The position numbers and the translations under genes were made by a program. 64,000 bases of DNA from Halorubrum cibi (GTDB lineage Archaea > Halobacteriota > Halobacteria > Halobacteriales > Haloferacaceae). The DNA is taken from positions 186,001-250,000 of the forward strand of contig NZ_FXTD01000002.1 in assembly GCF_900182635.1 (NCBI RefSeq), read 5' to 3'. The notes beneath the pieces were generated by a model. It searched no databases. It was not told the origin of the DNA and saw only the letters and a program-made list of their open reading frames with translations. Below, piece after piece: positions 34,111-42,702 of this stretch. Positions within the stretch are counted from its first letter, which is position 1. The number at the start of each line of letters is the position of its first letter.

Positions 34111-35169
34111 TCACGCCCGGTGAACCGTCTCGCCGCCGAGAACGACCCGAGAGACGTCCGCGCTCCCCGCACGACGCACGACCGCTCGAACGACGTCCCG
34201 CGCGCCCGCGAGGTTGTCGGAGTCGCCGTCGAGCACGAGCAGGTCCGCCCGCCGTCCCGGCTCGATCGCGCCGCAGTCGAGCCCTGCGATCGCCGCCCCG
34301 TTCAGCGTCGCCATCCGGAGCACCTCGCGGGCGGGGAGATCGGAGAGCTTCGCCGCGAACTCCATCTCGCGGAACATCGACGGCGAGTCCAGCATGACGT
34401 TGTCGGTACCGAGCGCGACGGTCGTCCGCTCGGCGAGCTCGCGGATCGGCGGCACGCCGACGTTCGTCACGAGGTTCGACCGCGGACAGACGGCGACGGG
34501 CGTCCCCGTCTCCGCGAGCCGGTCGAGGTGGTCACCCTCCGCGTGGACCATGTGGACGAGGAAGTCCGGATCGAGGTCCATCGCCGGGTCGATGTCCTCG
34601 GCGTCGCGCTCGCCCGCGTGGATGCCGAACAGCTTGCCCGCCTCGCGGGTCGCCTCGCGGACCGCCCCGAAGTCGGCGTCGCGAGCGCCCGACGCCCCGT
34701 AGCCGTCCGCGACCGGGAGCACGTCGGGGTCGTCGCGACCGAGCACCACCGCCTCGAGGTCCCGTTCGCCGAAGTCGACCCCGTCGCCCGCGAGCGCGTC
34801 CCGAAGCGCGCGAACCCCGTCGACGCCGCCCTCGCGGAACTCGAGGAAGGTCCCCGTCCCCGTCGACTCCATGTACCGGAGGGTCCGCGCCATCGCGGCC
34901 ACCTTCTCCTCGTGGCTCGCCGCGCGCAGCAGGCGGTGTTTCAGCCCGTCCGGCGGCGCGACCAGTTCGTCGAGCGAGAGCCCCGCGCCCGCCTCCTTGG
35001 CGATCGAGTCGCCGATGTGGGTGTGCGCGTTCACGAACGCCGGGAGGATCACGGCGTCGCTCTCGGTCTCCCGTTCCTCGATCGCGGCGATCTCGTCCCC
35101 CTCGACGACGACGCGTCCCTCGACGGGCTCGAAGTCGGGGCCGCGGAGGACGGTCCCTTCGATGTCCAT
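34111..35169 (-). CDS. Amidohydrolase family metallo-hydrolase
   Basis: A 352-residue TIM-barrel amidohydrolase. Metal ligands are in FVNAHTHIGD (about 45-54), with later His in GIHAGERDAED and VHMVHAEGDHL and the Asp in ALGTDNVMLDSP. It resembles chlorohydrolase/cytosine-deaminase-type (SsnA/ATZ-like) enzymes; the substrate is unknown. The last segment AIEPGRRADLLVLDGD is the usual C-terminal composite-domain strand. The start at 35169 (MDIEGTVLRGPDFEPVEG) begins the small beta-sandwich; 18 upstream in-frame residues are Arg-rich and rejected. Confidence 0.82.
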   Translation of the reverse strand: MDIEGTVLRGPDFEPVEGRVVVEGDEIAAIEERETESDAVILPAFVNAHTHIGDSIAKEAGAGLSLDELVAPPDGLKHRLLRAASHEEKVAAMARTLRYMESTGTGTFLEFREGGVDGVRALRDALAGDGVDFGERDLEAVVLGRDDPDVLPVADGYGASGARDADFGAVREATREAGKLFGIHAGERDAEDIDPAMDLDPDFLVHMVHAEGDHLDRLAETGTPVAVCPRSNLVTNVGVPPIRELAERTTVALGTDNVMLDSPSMFREMEFAAKLSDLPAREVLRMATLNGAAIAGLDCGAIEPGRRADLLVLDGDSDNLAGARDVVRAVVRRAGSADVSRVVLGGETVHRA

Positions 35170-35313
35170 ACGCCGGCGTCTCCGTCCCGAACATAAAACG
35201 TACCGGGACGGTTCGGCGGTCACGGAGGTCGCGGCGGTCGCGATCGACGGGGTGGTCGCGGCGGTCGCGATCGACGGGATTGTCGCGGTGGTCGTTCCTC
35301 CCGCGACGACGGA

Positions 35314-36555
35314 TCAGAACTCGTCGAGCGTCGTCGGCATCGCCTTCCGGACCTCGATCACGAGCGCGTCGGGATCGAGCCCGAGTACCTCGGCGGCCGC
35401 CCGCCCGACCCGATCGGTCGCCGAGTCGGGGGCGTACACGCCGAGCCGCCACTGGTTTCGCTGGGCGACCCGCAGCGCGGAGACGAGCGGCGACTGCCGC
35501 TCGAGCCGCCGGACCTCGCCGTTGACCGTCACCCGTGCGGTCGACTCGCGCATCGAGGGCTCCGGCGGTACGTCGAGGATCACGTCCTCGCGGGCGACGC
35601 CGGCCTCCTCGGCGATCTCGCGTTCGAGCGCCAGCTCGGTCGCGTGGTCGGCGTCGTGGACGCGGTCGGGGACGTCGCCGTACTCCGCCCATACCGCCCG
35701 CTTGTAGAGGTCGCGCTCGTCGTACCGCCGCGATATCTCCGCCGTCGCCGGACAGTCGCGGACCGCCGCCAGGAAGTCGTGATCGTCCATCCGGCGAAGC
35801 TCGGCCGCGGTCGTCGCGGTCGCCTCGAGGAGGTCCGCGGCCGCCCGTCGGAGCATCGCCTTCGAGATCCGTGCCACGTGGTGGGTGTAGACGACCGGGT
35901 TCATCAACGCCCGGGCCAGGAGGAGGCTCTCCGCCGTCTGGACGTTCCCCTCGTCCAGGACGAGCGTGGGCGAGTCTCCCCCGGATTCGACACCCTCCAC
36001 GAAGGTGAGCTCCCGGACGAACCGTTCGGTGTCGATGGTGCCGTAGGGGACGCCCGTGTGGTAGGCGTCGCGCACGAGATAGTCCATGCGGTCGACGTCC
36101 AATTCGCCCGAGACGAGGCCGGCGTACGTGCCCTCGCCGGCGACGATCCCGGCGACACGATCGGGATCGAGGTCGTGCTCGCGGAGGATCGCGCCCACCT
36201 CGCCGCCGTCGAGCAGTTCCTCGACGTCGTCGTGGTACTTCCCGGTCCGGCGGTGGGTGAGCGACTCGAGGTTGTGGCTGAACGGGCCGTGTCCCACGTC
36301 GTGGAGCATCGCGGCCGCCTCGATCCGGTCGGCCTGCCGGCCGCCGATCCCGAGGTGATCGAGCGCCTGTCGGGCGAGGTGGTAGACGCCGAGACTGTGC
36401 TCGAAGCGGGTGTGGTTCGCGGAGGGGTAGACGAGCCGGACGGTACCGAGCTGTTTGACGTGTCGCAGCCGCTGAACGGCCGGCGTGTCGAGCAGCGCCG
36501 CGCCGACGCCGTCGATCTCGATGTGGTCGTGGACGGTGTCCTTGACCGTGGTCAT
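35314..36555 (-). CDS. HD-domain phosphohydrolase (dGTPase-like), copy 1
   Basis: A 413-residue HD-superfamily enzyme. SANHTRFEHSLGVYHLARQA (about 45-64) and AAMLHDVGHGPFSHNLE (about 82-98) supply the metal-binding His and Asp residues, and ELDVDRMDYLVRDAYHTGVP (about 149-168) the final Asp. This layout matches archaeal SPO1 dNTPase-like/YdhJ proteins; nucleotide triphosphohydrolase activity is inferred. A paralogue of equal length lies at 37118-38356, on the other side of a UspA gene, with DNA stretches of 37 and 47 bases completely identical between the two. Confidence 0.88.
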   Translation of the reverse strand: MTTVKDTVHDHIEIDGVGAALLDTPAVQRLRHVKQLGTVRLVYPSANHTRFEHSLGVYHLARQALDHLGIGGRQADRIEAAAMLHDVGHGPFSHNLESLTHRRTGKYHDDVEELLDGGEVGAILREHDLDPDRVAGIVAGEGTYAGLVSGELDVDRMDYLVRDAYHTGVPYGTIDTERFVRELTFVEGVESGGDSPTLVLDEGNVQTAESLLLARALMNPVVYTHHVARISKAMLRRAAADLLEATATTAAELRRMDDHDFLAAVRDCPATAEISRRYDERDLYKRAVWAEYGDVPDRVHDADHATELALEREIAEEAGVAREDVILDVPPEPSMRESTARVTVNGEVRRLERQSPLVSALRVAQRNQWRLGVYAPDSATDRVGRAAAEVLGLDPDALVIEVRKAMPTTLDEF

Positions 36556-36685
36556 GCGCGTCCTTCGTCGGGATCGGTTAAAAACGCGGGCGTCCGGAGT
36601 TGCGGACCGCCCGAGGAGCGGATTCGGTGACGTGAACCCCCGACGAGTACCACGATTTATTACCTAACCCGAACGATCGTGTGCC

Positions 36686-37087
36686 ATGTACGACGTGCTC
36701 ATCGCCATCGACGACGACGAGGCGCGAGCGACCGCCCAGGCGCGCGCCGTCGCGGATCTCCCCGGCGCGAAAGACGGCCTGACAGCACACCTCTGTCACG
36801 TGTTCACGGACAACCCCGAGGGGGCGTCGGTCAACCAGCTCGCGGCGGTCAGACGCGCCCGCGAGGCGCTCGAGGACGCGGGCGTGTCGGTCGCCCACCA
36901 CGAGGCGAGCGGCGATCCCGAAACCGAGATCGTCGAGGCAGCCGCCGACGTCGACGCCGACGCGATCTGCGTCTCCGGTCGGAAACGTCGCCCGAGCGGG
37001 AAGGCCGTGTTCGGGAGCGTCACCCAGGACGTGATCCTCTCGAGTGACCTCCCCGTGTTCGCGGTCCCGAAGCCGACTCCCGAGTGA
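36686..37087 (+). CDS. Universal stress protein (UspA) family
   Basis: A 133-residue UspA-fold protein. It begins MYDVLIAIDDDEARATAQAR and ends DLPVFAVPKPTPE. The ATP-binding loop is present in degenerate form as SGRKRRPSGKAVFGSVTQDV (about 98-117, corresponding to G-x2-G-x9-G-S). The long first helix/strand LTAHLCHVFTDNPEGASVNQ is as in haloarchaeal USPs. It lies between two paralogous HD-domain genes, both on the opposite strand, so it interrupts what looks like a duplicated pair. Its own promoter should lie in the 130-base gap; attta is visible near 36655-36665. Confidence 0.85.
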   Translation: MYDVLIAIDDDEARATAQARAVADLPGAKDGLTAHLCHVFTDNPEGASVNQLAAVRRAREALEDAGVSVAHHEASGDPETEIVEAAADVDADAICVSGRKRRPSGKAVFGSVTQDVILSSDLPVFAVPKPTPE

Positions 37088-37117
37088 GCGTGGTGAGCGG
37101 ATCCGACCGCTCTCAGG

Positions 37118-38356
37118 TCACTCGGCGACGCGGAGTCCCAACACGTCACGGGCCGCGCCGCGAACCGCGCTCACGTCCTCGACGGGACAGTACACGCCGA
37201 GCCGCCACCGACTGCGCTCCGCCGCCCGGATCCCGGCGACGAGCTCGGAGGCGTCCGACAGCCGCTGAGTGATCCCGTCGACGACGACGGCGGAGCCGGA
37301 TTCCTTGAGACCCGGTCGCGACGGGACGTCGACGACGACCCTTTCGGAGTCGACACCGGCCCGCTCGGCGATCTCGCGTTCGGCCGCGAGCGCCGCCCCG
37401 TGATCGGCGTCGACGGTGCCCGCGGGGACCTCGGCGAGTCCGGCCCAGACCGCCCGCTTGTAGAGGTCGCGCCGCTCGATCCGCCGGCCGATATCCGGGA
37501 CGTGCTCGCGGAGTTCGACGAGCAGGTCGTGGTCGGCCATCCGTCGGAAGCGCTCGACGTCCGTTTCGGTCCGGTCGAGGTAGCGCTCGCAGGCGCGTTC
37601 GAGCATCGCGCCGGCCACGCGGGAGACGTGGTGGCGGTAGACGACCGCGTTCATCAGCGACCGGGCTAAAAGCAGGCTCTCCGCGGTGGCGACGTTCCCT
37701 TCGGCGAGCACGAGGTCGGCGCTCGCGGGGTCGGAGTCTCCCACTCGGACGTCCCGTCCACGTCCGCCGTCGCCCCGTCCGCTCCCGCCCTCGACGAGCC
37801 GGAGCTCGTTCACCAGCCGCCCGGTGTCGACGGTGCCGTAGGGGACGCCCGTGTGGTGGGCGTCGCGCACGAGGTAGTCCATGCGGTCGACGTCCAATTC
37901 GCCCGAGACGATCGCTCCGACGCCGCCCTCGCCCGCGATCAGCGCCGCCACGCGATCCGGATCGAGGCCGTTGCGCTCGAGGACGCGGGTGACCTCCCGT
38001 TCGGGGTCGGTCAGGAGCCACTCGACGTCGTCGTGGTCCCGGCCCGTTCGTCGCCGGATGATCCCCTCGGTCTGGTGGCCGTACGGACCGTGTCCCACGT
38101 CGTGGAGCAGCGCGGCCGCCCGGAGGTGCGCGGCGGTGTCGGGGTCCAGATCGAGCCCGTCGAGCGCCTGCCGGGCGAGGTGGTAGACGCCGAGACTGTG
38201 CTCGAAGCGGGTGTGGTTTGCGGAGGGATAAACGAGCCGGACCGTGGACAGCTGTTTGATGTGGCGCAGCCGCTGGAACGCCGGCGTGTCGATCAGCTCG
38301 GCCGCGACCGGATCCAGCCGGACGTGGCCGTGGACGCTGTCCTTGATCGCGTTCAT
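37118..38356 (-). CDS. HD-domain phosphohydrolase (dGTPase-like), copy 2
   Basis: A 412-residue paralogue of the 35314-36555 protein, with the same HD residues: SANHTRFEHSLGVYHLARQA and AALLHDVGHGPYGHQTE (about 82-98). It has a less conserved Gly/Asp-rich insertion (about 188-205) and a shared C-terminal half. The start at 38356 overlaps the stop of MBF1 by 4 bases, so this copy is in the MBF1 operon. Retention of both copies with intact catalytic residues suggests different substrates or conditions. Confidence 0.88.
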   Translation of the reverse strand: MNAIKDSVHGHVRLDPVAAELIDTPAFQRLRHIKQLSTVRLVYPSANHTRFEHSLGVYHLARQALDGLDLDPDTAAHLRAAALLHDVGHGPYGHQTEGIIRRRTGRDHDDVEWLLTDPEREVTRVLERNGLDPDRVAALIAGEGGVGAIVSGELDVDRMDYLVRDAHHTGVPYGTVDTGRLVNELRLVEGGSGRGDGGRGRDVRVGDSDPASADLVLAEGNVATAESLLLARSLMNAVVYRHHVSRVAGAMLERACERYLDRTETDVERFRRMADHDLLVELREHVPDIGRRIERRDLYKRAVWAGLAEVPAGTVDADHGAALAAEREIAERAGVDSERVVVDVPSRPGLKESGSAVVVDGITQRLSDASELVAGIRAAERSRWRLGVYCPVEDVSAVRGAARDVLGLRVAE

Positions 38357-38931
38357 TCGTCGACGAGCGTCACGTCGAGGCGATCCGCAACCGCGCGGAC
38401 GACCGAGCCGCCGACGCCGGCGGTCGCCGCCCGCCCGTCCTCGATCGCGAGCAGGTCGTCCTCGTCGATCCCGAGCTCCGCGGCCAGCTCTTCGACGGTG
38501 AGACCCGCCTCCTGGCGGGCCTCGGTCGTCACGTCGCCGTACCCCGAGACGAGGTACGGGAGCCGGTCCTCCTCGTAGCTCGTTCCCTCCTCCTCCCAGT
38601 GGGAGGAGTCACCGGTCGCGGCGTCGTACATCTTCGCCTGCTTGTTGGCGATCTCCTGCGTGCGGCTGCGCGGGCCGTCGCTCCCGTCCGCGCCGCCGGG
38701 GCTGCCGGAGCCGCTTCCGCCGCCGGAGCCGCCTCCGCCGCCACCGCCACCGCCTCCACCGCCGCCGCCCGACCCTCGTCTCGAGTCGTCGTGCGGGCGG
38801 CAGTTCGAACAGACGAGCAGGCGCGCGCCCGCGACGTTCGCCCGTTGGAGGTTCGCCGTCTCGCGTCCGCAGAGCTCGCAGGCACCGCCGCCGTCGTCGC
38901 CGCCTCCGTCGCCCGTCGAGTACTTTGGCAT
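38353..38931 (-). CDS. Multiprotein bridging factor 1-type HTH protein with polyglycine linker
   Basis: A 192-residue archaeal MBF1-like protein that may bridge TBP to regulators. The N-terminal zinc ribbon has CELCGRETANLQ (about 18-29) and LLVCSNCRPHD. The polyglycine linker has about 14 consecutive Gly, then GSGGG repeats (about 55-80). The C-terminal cro/C1 HTH is in TTEARQEAGLTVEELAAELG (about 136-155). The start at 38931 gives MPKYSTGDGGGDDGGGA; an in-frame Met 19 codons upstream is rejected for lack of homology. The Gly-run codons (+ strand ccgccgccacc pattern) are slippage-prone. Its stop overlaps the HD gene start. Confidence 0.85.
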   Translation of the reverse strand: MPKYSTGDGGGDDGGGACELCGRETANLQRANVAGARLLVCSNCRPHDDSRRGSGGGGGGGGGGGGGGSGGGSGSGSPGGADGSDGPRSRTQEIANKQAKMYDAATGDSSHWEEEGTSYEEDRLPYLVSGYGDVTTEARQEAGLTVEELAAELGIDEDDLLAIEDGRAATAGVGGSVVRAVADRLDVTLVDE

Positions 38932-38984
38932 ACCCCACGTAGCACCCCCGGCGCGGTAAAAGCTGACGGGCCGTCGGGGCCGGT

Positions 38985-39671
38985 TCATCCGGTGCGTTCC
39001 AGGGCGGTCAAGATCCGGTCACGAAAGAGGTATCCGACCACGGTGGACCCGAAAAGCACCGTCAACAGGACGAGCGAGATCCGAACCTCGCCCTTCGCGA
39101 GGCTCGACCCGGACAGGGTGACGACGACGTACGCGGGCGTTCGGCCGACGACCATGACGACGACCAGCTTCCGGAGGTCGATCTCCGTCAATCCGCCGGT
39201 GAAACAGAGGACGTCGTCGGGTATCCCGGGAACGAGGAACGCGACGAACATGCTCGGCAGCCCGGCCTCGAACGCGAACGTATCGAAGCGGTCCATCGTC
39301 TCCGTCCGAACGACGGCCTCGACGAACGGCCGACCGTATCGACGGGACAACCAGAACGCGATCGAGCTCCCGATCGTGACCCCGAGGAGGCTGTAGACGA
39401 GCCCGAGGACCGGGCCGAACAGGTACCCTCCCGCGAAGCCGATCACCTGCCCGGGGATCGGTGCCACGACCACCTGTGCGGCCTGAACGGCGACGAAGAC
39501 GAGAGGTGCGAGCGGCCCGTATCCCGCGATGAACGTCCGGAACTCGGCTCCGTCGGTGAGGAACGGGGCGTACTCGCGGACGAACGCGTAGAGCCCGACG
39601 AAGGCGATCACCGTGACGGCCGCCACGAGGACGGCCCGTCGGCGGCTCTCCGGCGACCTGAACACTCGCAT
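38985..39671 (-). CDS. TVP38/TMEM64 (VTT/DedA-type) membrane protein
   Basis: A 228-residue polytopic membrane protein of the VTT-domain group. Characteristic is AAQVVVAPIPGQVIGFAGGYLFGPVLG (about 68-94), the re-entrant loop with the conserved Pro-Gly pairs, followed by IGSSIAFWLSRRYGRPFVEA and FVAFLVPGIPDDVLCFTGG (about 142-160). The family may act as lipid scramblase or transporter; the role here is unknown. The start is set at 39671 (MRVFRSPESRRRAVLV). An in-frame Met 12 codons upstream is possible. Confidence 0.82.
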   Translation of the reverse strand: MRVFRSPESRRRAVLVAAVTVIAFVGLYAFVREYAPFLTDGAEFRTFIAGYGPLAPLVFVAVQAAQVVVAPIPGQVIGFAGGYLFGPVLGLVYSLLGVTIGSSIAFWLSRRYGRPFVEAVVRTETMDRFDTFAFEAGLPSMFVAFLVPGIPDDVLCFTGGLTEIDLRKLVVVMVVGRTPAYVVVTLSGSSLAKGEVRISLVLLTVLFGSTVVGYLFRDRILTALERTG

Positions 39672-39759
39672 GGGACGCGTGCTCGAAGGGTTCGTTCGGC
39701 TCGTCATCAAACCGACGGTCGTCGGGGTGATGAGAGCGGGGTTTTCGAGAGGCGGTTTC

Positions 39760-39862
39760 CGGAGCGAACGGAGTGGAGGGAGCGAGGACGAGAAGGAGGA
39801 ACGAGGCCGAGAAGCGGAAACGGAGGCGGGAAGAGAAACGAGGCCGAGAAGCGGAAATTGGG
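39760..39862 (+). repeat. Purine-rich spacer with a 20-base direct repeat
   Basis: Between the VTT and DUF3054 genes the plus strand is almost entirely G and A. The 20-base unit acgaggccgagaagcggaaa occurs perfectly at 39801-39820 and 39838-39857. No gene composition. It parallels the purine-rich spacer at 27110-27294. Confidence 0.6.
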
Positions 39863-40273
39863 CTACCGAAGCCGGAAGTAGATCGCTCGCCACCCGCCGA
39901 GCGCGATCGCACCGGTCACGAGGATGACCGCGACGAAGGTGGGCGCGACCCCGCCGCGGAAGACGAACTCGCGCAGCACGAACCCGACGGCGGCCGCGGG
40001 AACCCACGAGCGCACGACGAGCGGGACCGACGACTTCGCCGTCTCCGCCGCGCCGGCGGAGTACGCGCCGACGAGCGGCGCGAGGAGGACCCACCCGATC
40101 AGGAAGGGAGCCCACACGCCGAGCAGGTAGGTCGGCTCGTTCGCGAGGAATTCGGCCGACCTGTGACTGAGCGTTCCGACGGTCAGAAGCGCCAGCAACA
40201 CGAGGACGTCGCCGACCGCAAGCGGCGCGGCCGCGCGATCGAGACGCCGGGCCAGAAACGACTGGTCGTCCAT
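39863..40273 (-). CDS. DUF3054 family membrane protein
   Basis: A 136-residue protein with four hydrophobic helices: GDVLVLLALLTVG, LLGVWAPFLIGWVLLAPLVG, an internal helix in WVPAAAVGFVLREFVF and FVAVILVTGAIALGGW. The loop FLANEPTYLLGVWAPFLIGW is typical for DUF3054. The function is unknown. The start at 40273 is MDDQSFLARRLDRAAAPLAV. It lies between the VTT gene and glyA on the same strand. Confidence 0.8.
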   Translation of the reverse strand: MDDQSFLARRLDRAAAPLAVGDVLVLLALLTVGTLSHRSAEFLANEPTYLLGVWAPFLIGWVLLAPLVGAYSAGAAETAKSSVPLVVRSWVPAAAVGFVLREFVFRGGVAPTFVAVILVTGAIALGGWRAIYFRLR

Positions 40274-40359
40274 ACGACCCCGTCGGAACCGACCCTACTT
40301 TGTACGTACGGATCCGCGTCGGCCGGGCGAAACCGCCGCTCCCCCGTCCGACCGGCGGC

Positions 40360-41607
40360 TCACTCGTACAGCGGGTACTCCCGACAGAGCTCGACGACGC
40401 GCTCGCCGACCTCGTAGATCACGTCCTCGCTGTCGGCGTCGTCGATCACGCGGTAGATCAGGTCGCCGACCTCCTCCATCGCGTCGGCGTCGAATCCGCG
40501 GGTCGTGAGGCCGGCGGTGCCGGCGCGGATCCCGGAGGGGTCGAAGGGCGAGCGCGTCTCGTCGGGCACCGTGTTCCCGTTGAGCACGATGTTCGCGGCC
40601 GCGAGCGCGTCCTCTGCGTCGCCGCCCGAGAGATCGGGGTGCGACTCGCGGAGGTCGACCAACACGAGGTGGTTGTCGGTGCCGCCGGAGACCAAGGAGA
40701 GCCCGTGGCCCTGAAGCGTCTCCGCGAGGGTCTCGGCGTTGTCGATGACGGCTTGCGCGTACTCCTCGAACTCGGGCTCGAGCGCCTCCTTGAACCCGAC
40801 GGCCTTCCCGGCGACATTGTGCATCAGCGGCCCGCCCTGCCCGCCGGGGAAGACGGCCTTGTCGACGTCGTCGGCGAACTCCTCGTCGCACATCACGATC
40901 CCGCCGCGGCCGGCGCGGATCGTCTTGTGGGTCGAGCCGGTGACGAAGTCGGCGATCCCGACCGGCGAGGGGTGGACGCCGGCGGCGACGAGCCCGGTGA
41001 TGTGCGCGATGTCGGCGAGGTGGTAGGCGTCGACGGCGTCGGCCGCGGCCTGGATCGCCTCCCAGTCGACCGTCCGCGGGTACGCGGAGTAGCCGGAGAC
41101 GACGATGTCGGGATCGAACGCCTCCGCGGTCTCGCGCAGGTCCTCGTAGTCGATGTAGCCGGTCTCGGGGTCGACCTCGTACTGCTCGACCTCGTAGATC
41201 TGGCCGGTGAAGTTCGCCGGGTGGCCGTGCGAGAGGTGCCCGCCGTGGTTCAGATCGAGCGAGAGGATCTTGTCGCCCGGCTCGAGCACCGAGTAGTACA
41301 CCGCCTGGTTCGCCTGCGTCCCCGAGTGGGGCTGGACGTTGACGTGGTCGGCCCCCCACAGCTCCGTCGCCCGCTCGATCGCGAGCTCCTCGACCTCGTC
41401 GGCGTACTCACAGCCGGCGTAGTAGCGCGCGCCGGGGTACCCCTCGGCGTACTTGTTCGTGAGGACGCTCCCCTGCGCCTCCAGGACGGCCTCACTGACG
41501 TGGTTCTCGCTCGCGATCATCGCGAGGGTCTCCTCCTGTCTCGTTCGCTCGCCGTCCAGCGCGTCCGCCACCGCCGGGTCGACCGCCCGGAGGTTCTCGT
41601 TGTCCAT
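40360..41607 (-). CDS. glyA: Serine hydroxymethyltransferase
   Basis: Interconverts serine and glycine with a folate carrier. The 415-residue PLP enzyme shows AMIASENHVSEAVLEAQGS (about 29-47), NKYAEGYPGARYYAG, VNVQPHSGTQANQAVY (about 89-104), the Schiff-base Lys about 227 in VTGSTHKTIRAGRGG and GTAGLTTRGFD near the C-terminus. The start at 41607 (MDNENLRAVDPAVADAL) was chosen over an upstream in-frame Met. It is divergent from the TbsP-like regulator with a 176-base intergenic region containing AT-rich promoter sequence. Confidence 0.96.
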   Translation of the reverse strand: MDNENLRAVDPAVADALDGERTRQEETLAMIASENHVSEAVLEAQGSVLTNKYAEGYPGARYYAGCEYADEVEELAIERATELWGADHVNVQPHSGTQANQAVYYSVLEPGDKILSLDLNHGGHLSHGHPANFTGQIYEVEQYEVDPETGYIDYEDLRETAEAFDPDIVVSGYSAYPRTVDWEAIQAAADAVDAYHLADIAHITGLVAAGVHPSPVGIADFVTGSTHKTIRAGRGGIVMCDEEFADDVDKAVFPGGQGGPLMHNVAGKAVGFKEALEPEFEEYAQAVIDNAETLAETLQGHGLSLVSGGTDNHLVLVDLRESHPDLSGGDAEDALAAANIVLNGNTVPDETRSPFDPSGIRAGTAGLTTRGFDADAMEEVGDLIYRVIDDADSEDVIYEVGERVVELCREYPLYE

Positions 41608-41783
41608 ACTCCTCGTCGCGTCCGACGACACATTAAGCCTGTTCGTCCGCGATCGGGAGCGCCAGGATCGTCCATATCACCGGATCAGTCGATTTCATCG
41701 GGTAGAAGCCCCCAGGACGCGTTGTTCGCTCTCTAAATCCCGTTAATATTAAATAGATATCCGGATTGTATACGAGGAGATAG
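41608..41783. promoter_or_regulatory. Divergent glyA/tbsP promoter region
   Basis: 176 bases between divergent starts. Toward the regulator it contains cgttaatattaaatagatat (41741-41760) as TATA-type DNA. An SD-like gaggag at 41774-41779 lies 4 bases before the ATG at 41784. Nothing else was identified. Confidence 0.55.
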
Positions 41784-42599
41784 ATGGTGTCGAATTTATT
41801 GGAATCGGACGTGGAAGACGTCCTCGACGCGGCGTTCGCGGGTTCGGACGAGGAACTGTTCGTGATCGACCCGCCGGCGTCGACGATCGTCTCGCTCGTG
41901 GACGCGGCCGTCGATCGAGACGACCTCCCGGAGATGTCGATGCTCGCCCACGAGCGCGTCCTGAAGGACGTCATGGACGACTTCCTCGTCGCGTCGAAGG
42001 CCGCGGACCTCCTCGAATCCGGAGCGTTGACGCTCCGCGTTCTCCCCGAGGACGTCGAGAACGCGCTCTTCGTCTCCGAGTCGAAGGTCGTCGCGCTCGT
42101 GAGCGCCGGCGACCGCGTCGCCGCCCTCTCGACGACGGACGAGACGTTCGTCTCCGAGGTGTTCGAGACGCACCGCGCCGCGTTCGAGGACGCCGAGGAG
42201 TACGCGCTCCGCACGCCGTCGATCAGCCGCGTTCGCGAGACGATGGCGGCGGACATCGGTGAGGACGTTCGCGACGACTTCGACGACGTGCTCGCGTCCC
42301 TGGAGAGCGCGAGCGGGAACGACGTCGGGCTCGACGAGGTGACCGTCTCGCTCCTCGTCGCCGCGCGCAACGACGTCCTGTTGTACGACATCTCGAAGTG
42401 GGGCGAGGACGTGGGGATCGCCTCGAAGGCGACGTTCTCCCGGACGAAAACGCGGCTCGAGGACGTCGGCGTCATCGACACCGAGAAGGTCCCGATCGAC
42501 GTCGGCCGACCGCGACTCCGACTCAAGCTCGGCGACGACCGGCTGGTCGGCGTCGACGCCGAGGAGTTCGCCGCCGTGGCCGCCGAACTGCTCGCGTAG
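41784..42599 (+). CDS. Transcriptional regulator TbsP-like (TrmB sister protein family)
   Basis: A 271-residue haloarchaeal regulator. The long N-terminal domain (about 1-185) starts MVSNLLESDVEDVLDAAFAG, and LAHERVLKDVMDDFLVASKA with the ISRVRETMA motif is family-specific. The C-terminal winged helix (about 186-271) contains VSLLVAARNDVLLYDISKWG and the very conserved IASKATFSRTKTRLEDVGV recognition helix. Related haloarchaeal TbsP proteins act with TrmB on gluconeogenic/glycolytic genes such as gapII; target conservation here is inference. It is the first gene of a plus-strand run. Confidence 0.8.
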   Translation: MVSNLLESDVEDVLDAAFAGSDEELFVIDPPASTIVSLVDAAVDRDDLPEMSMLAHERVLKDVMDDFLVASKAADLLESGALTLRVLPEDVENALFVSESKVVALVSAGDRVAALSTTDETFVSEVFETHRAAFEDAEEYALRTPSISRVRETMAADIGEDVRDDFDDVLASLESASGNDVGLDEVTVSLLVAARNDVLLYDISKWGEDVGIASKATFSRTKTRLEDVGVIDTEKVPIDVGRPRLRLKLGDDRLVGVDAEEFAAVAAELLA

Positions 42600-42702
42600 T
42601 CGTCACTGTCTTCCCCGCCGCGATCACGTCCTCGCCCCTTCGCCGTTCTCCCGTCATCCCCGTCCCCGCGGGCTTTTTTTCCTTCCTTCCCGTCGACCGC
42701 AC

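Noticed and set aside
36558-36685. tRNA-like fold between the HD and UspA genes
   Set aside because: Some complementary stretches (gtccggagttgcggac) exist, but the T-loop and anticodon-stem consensus are absent.
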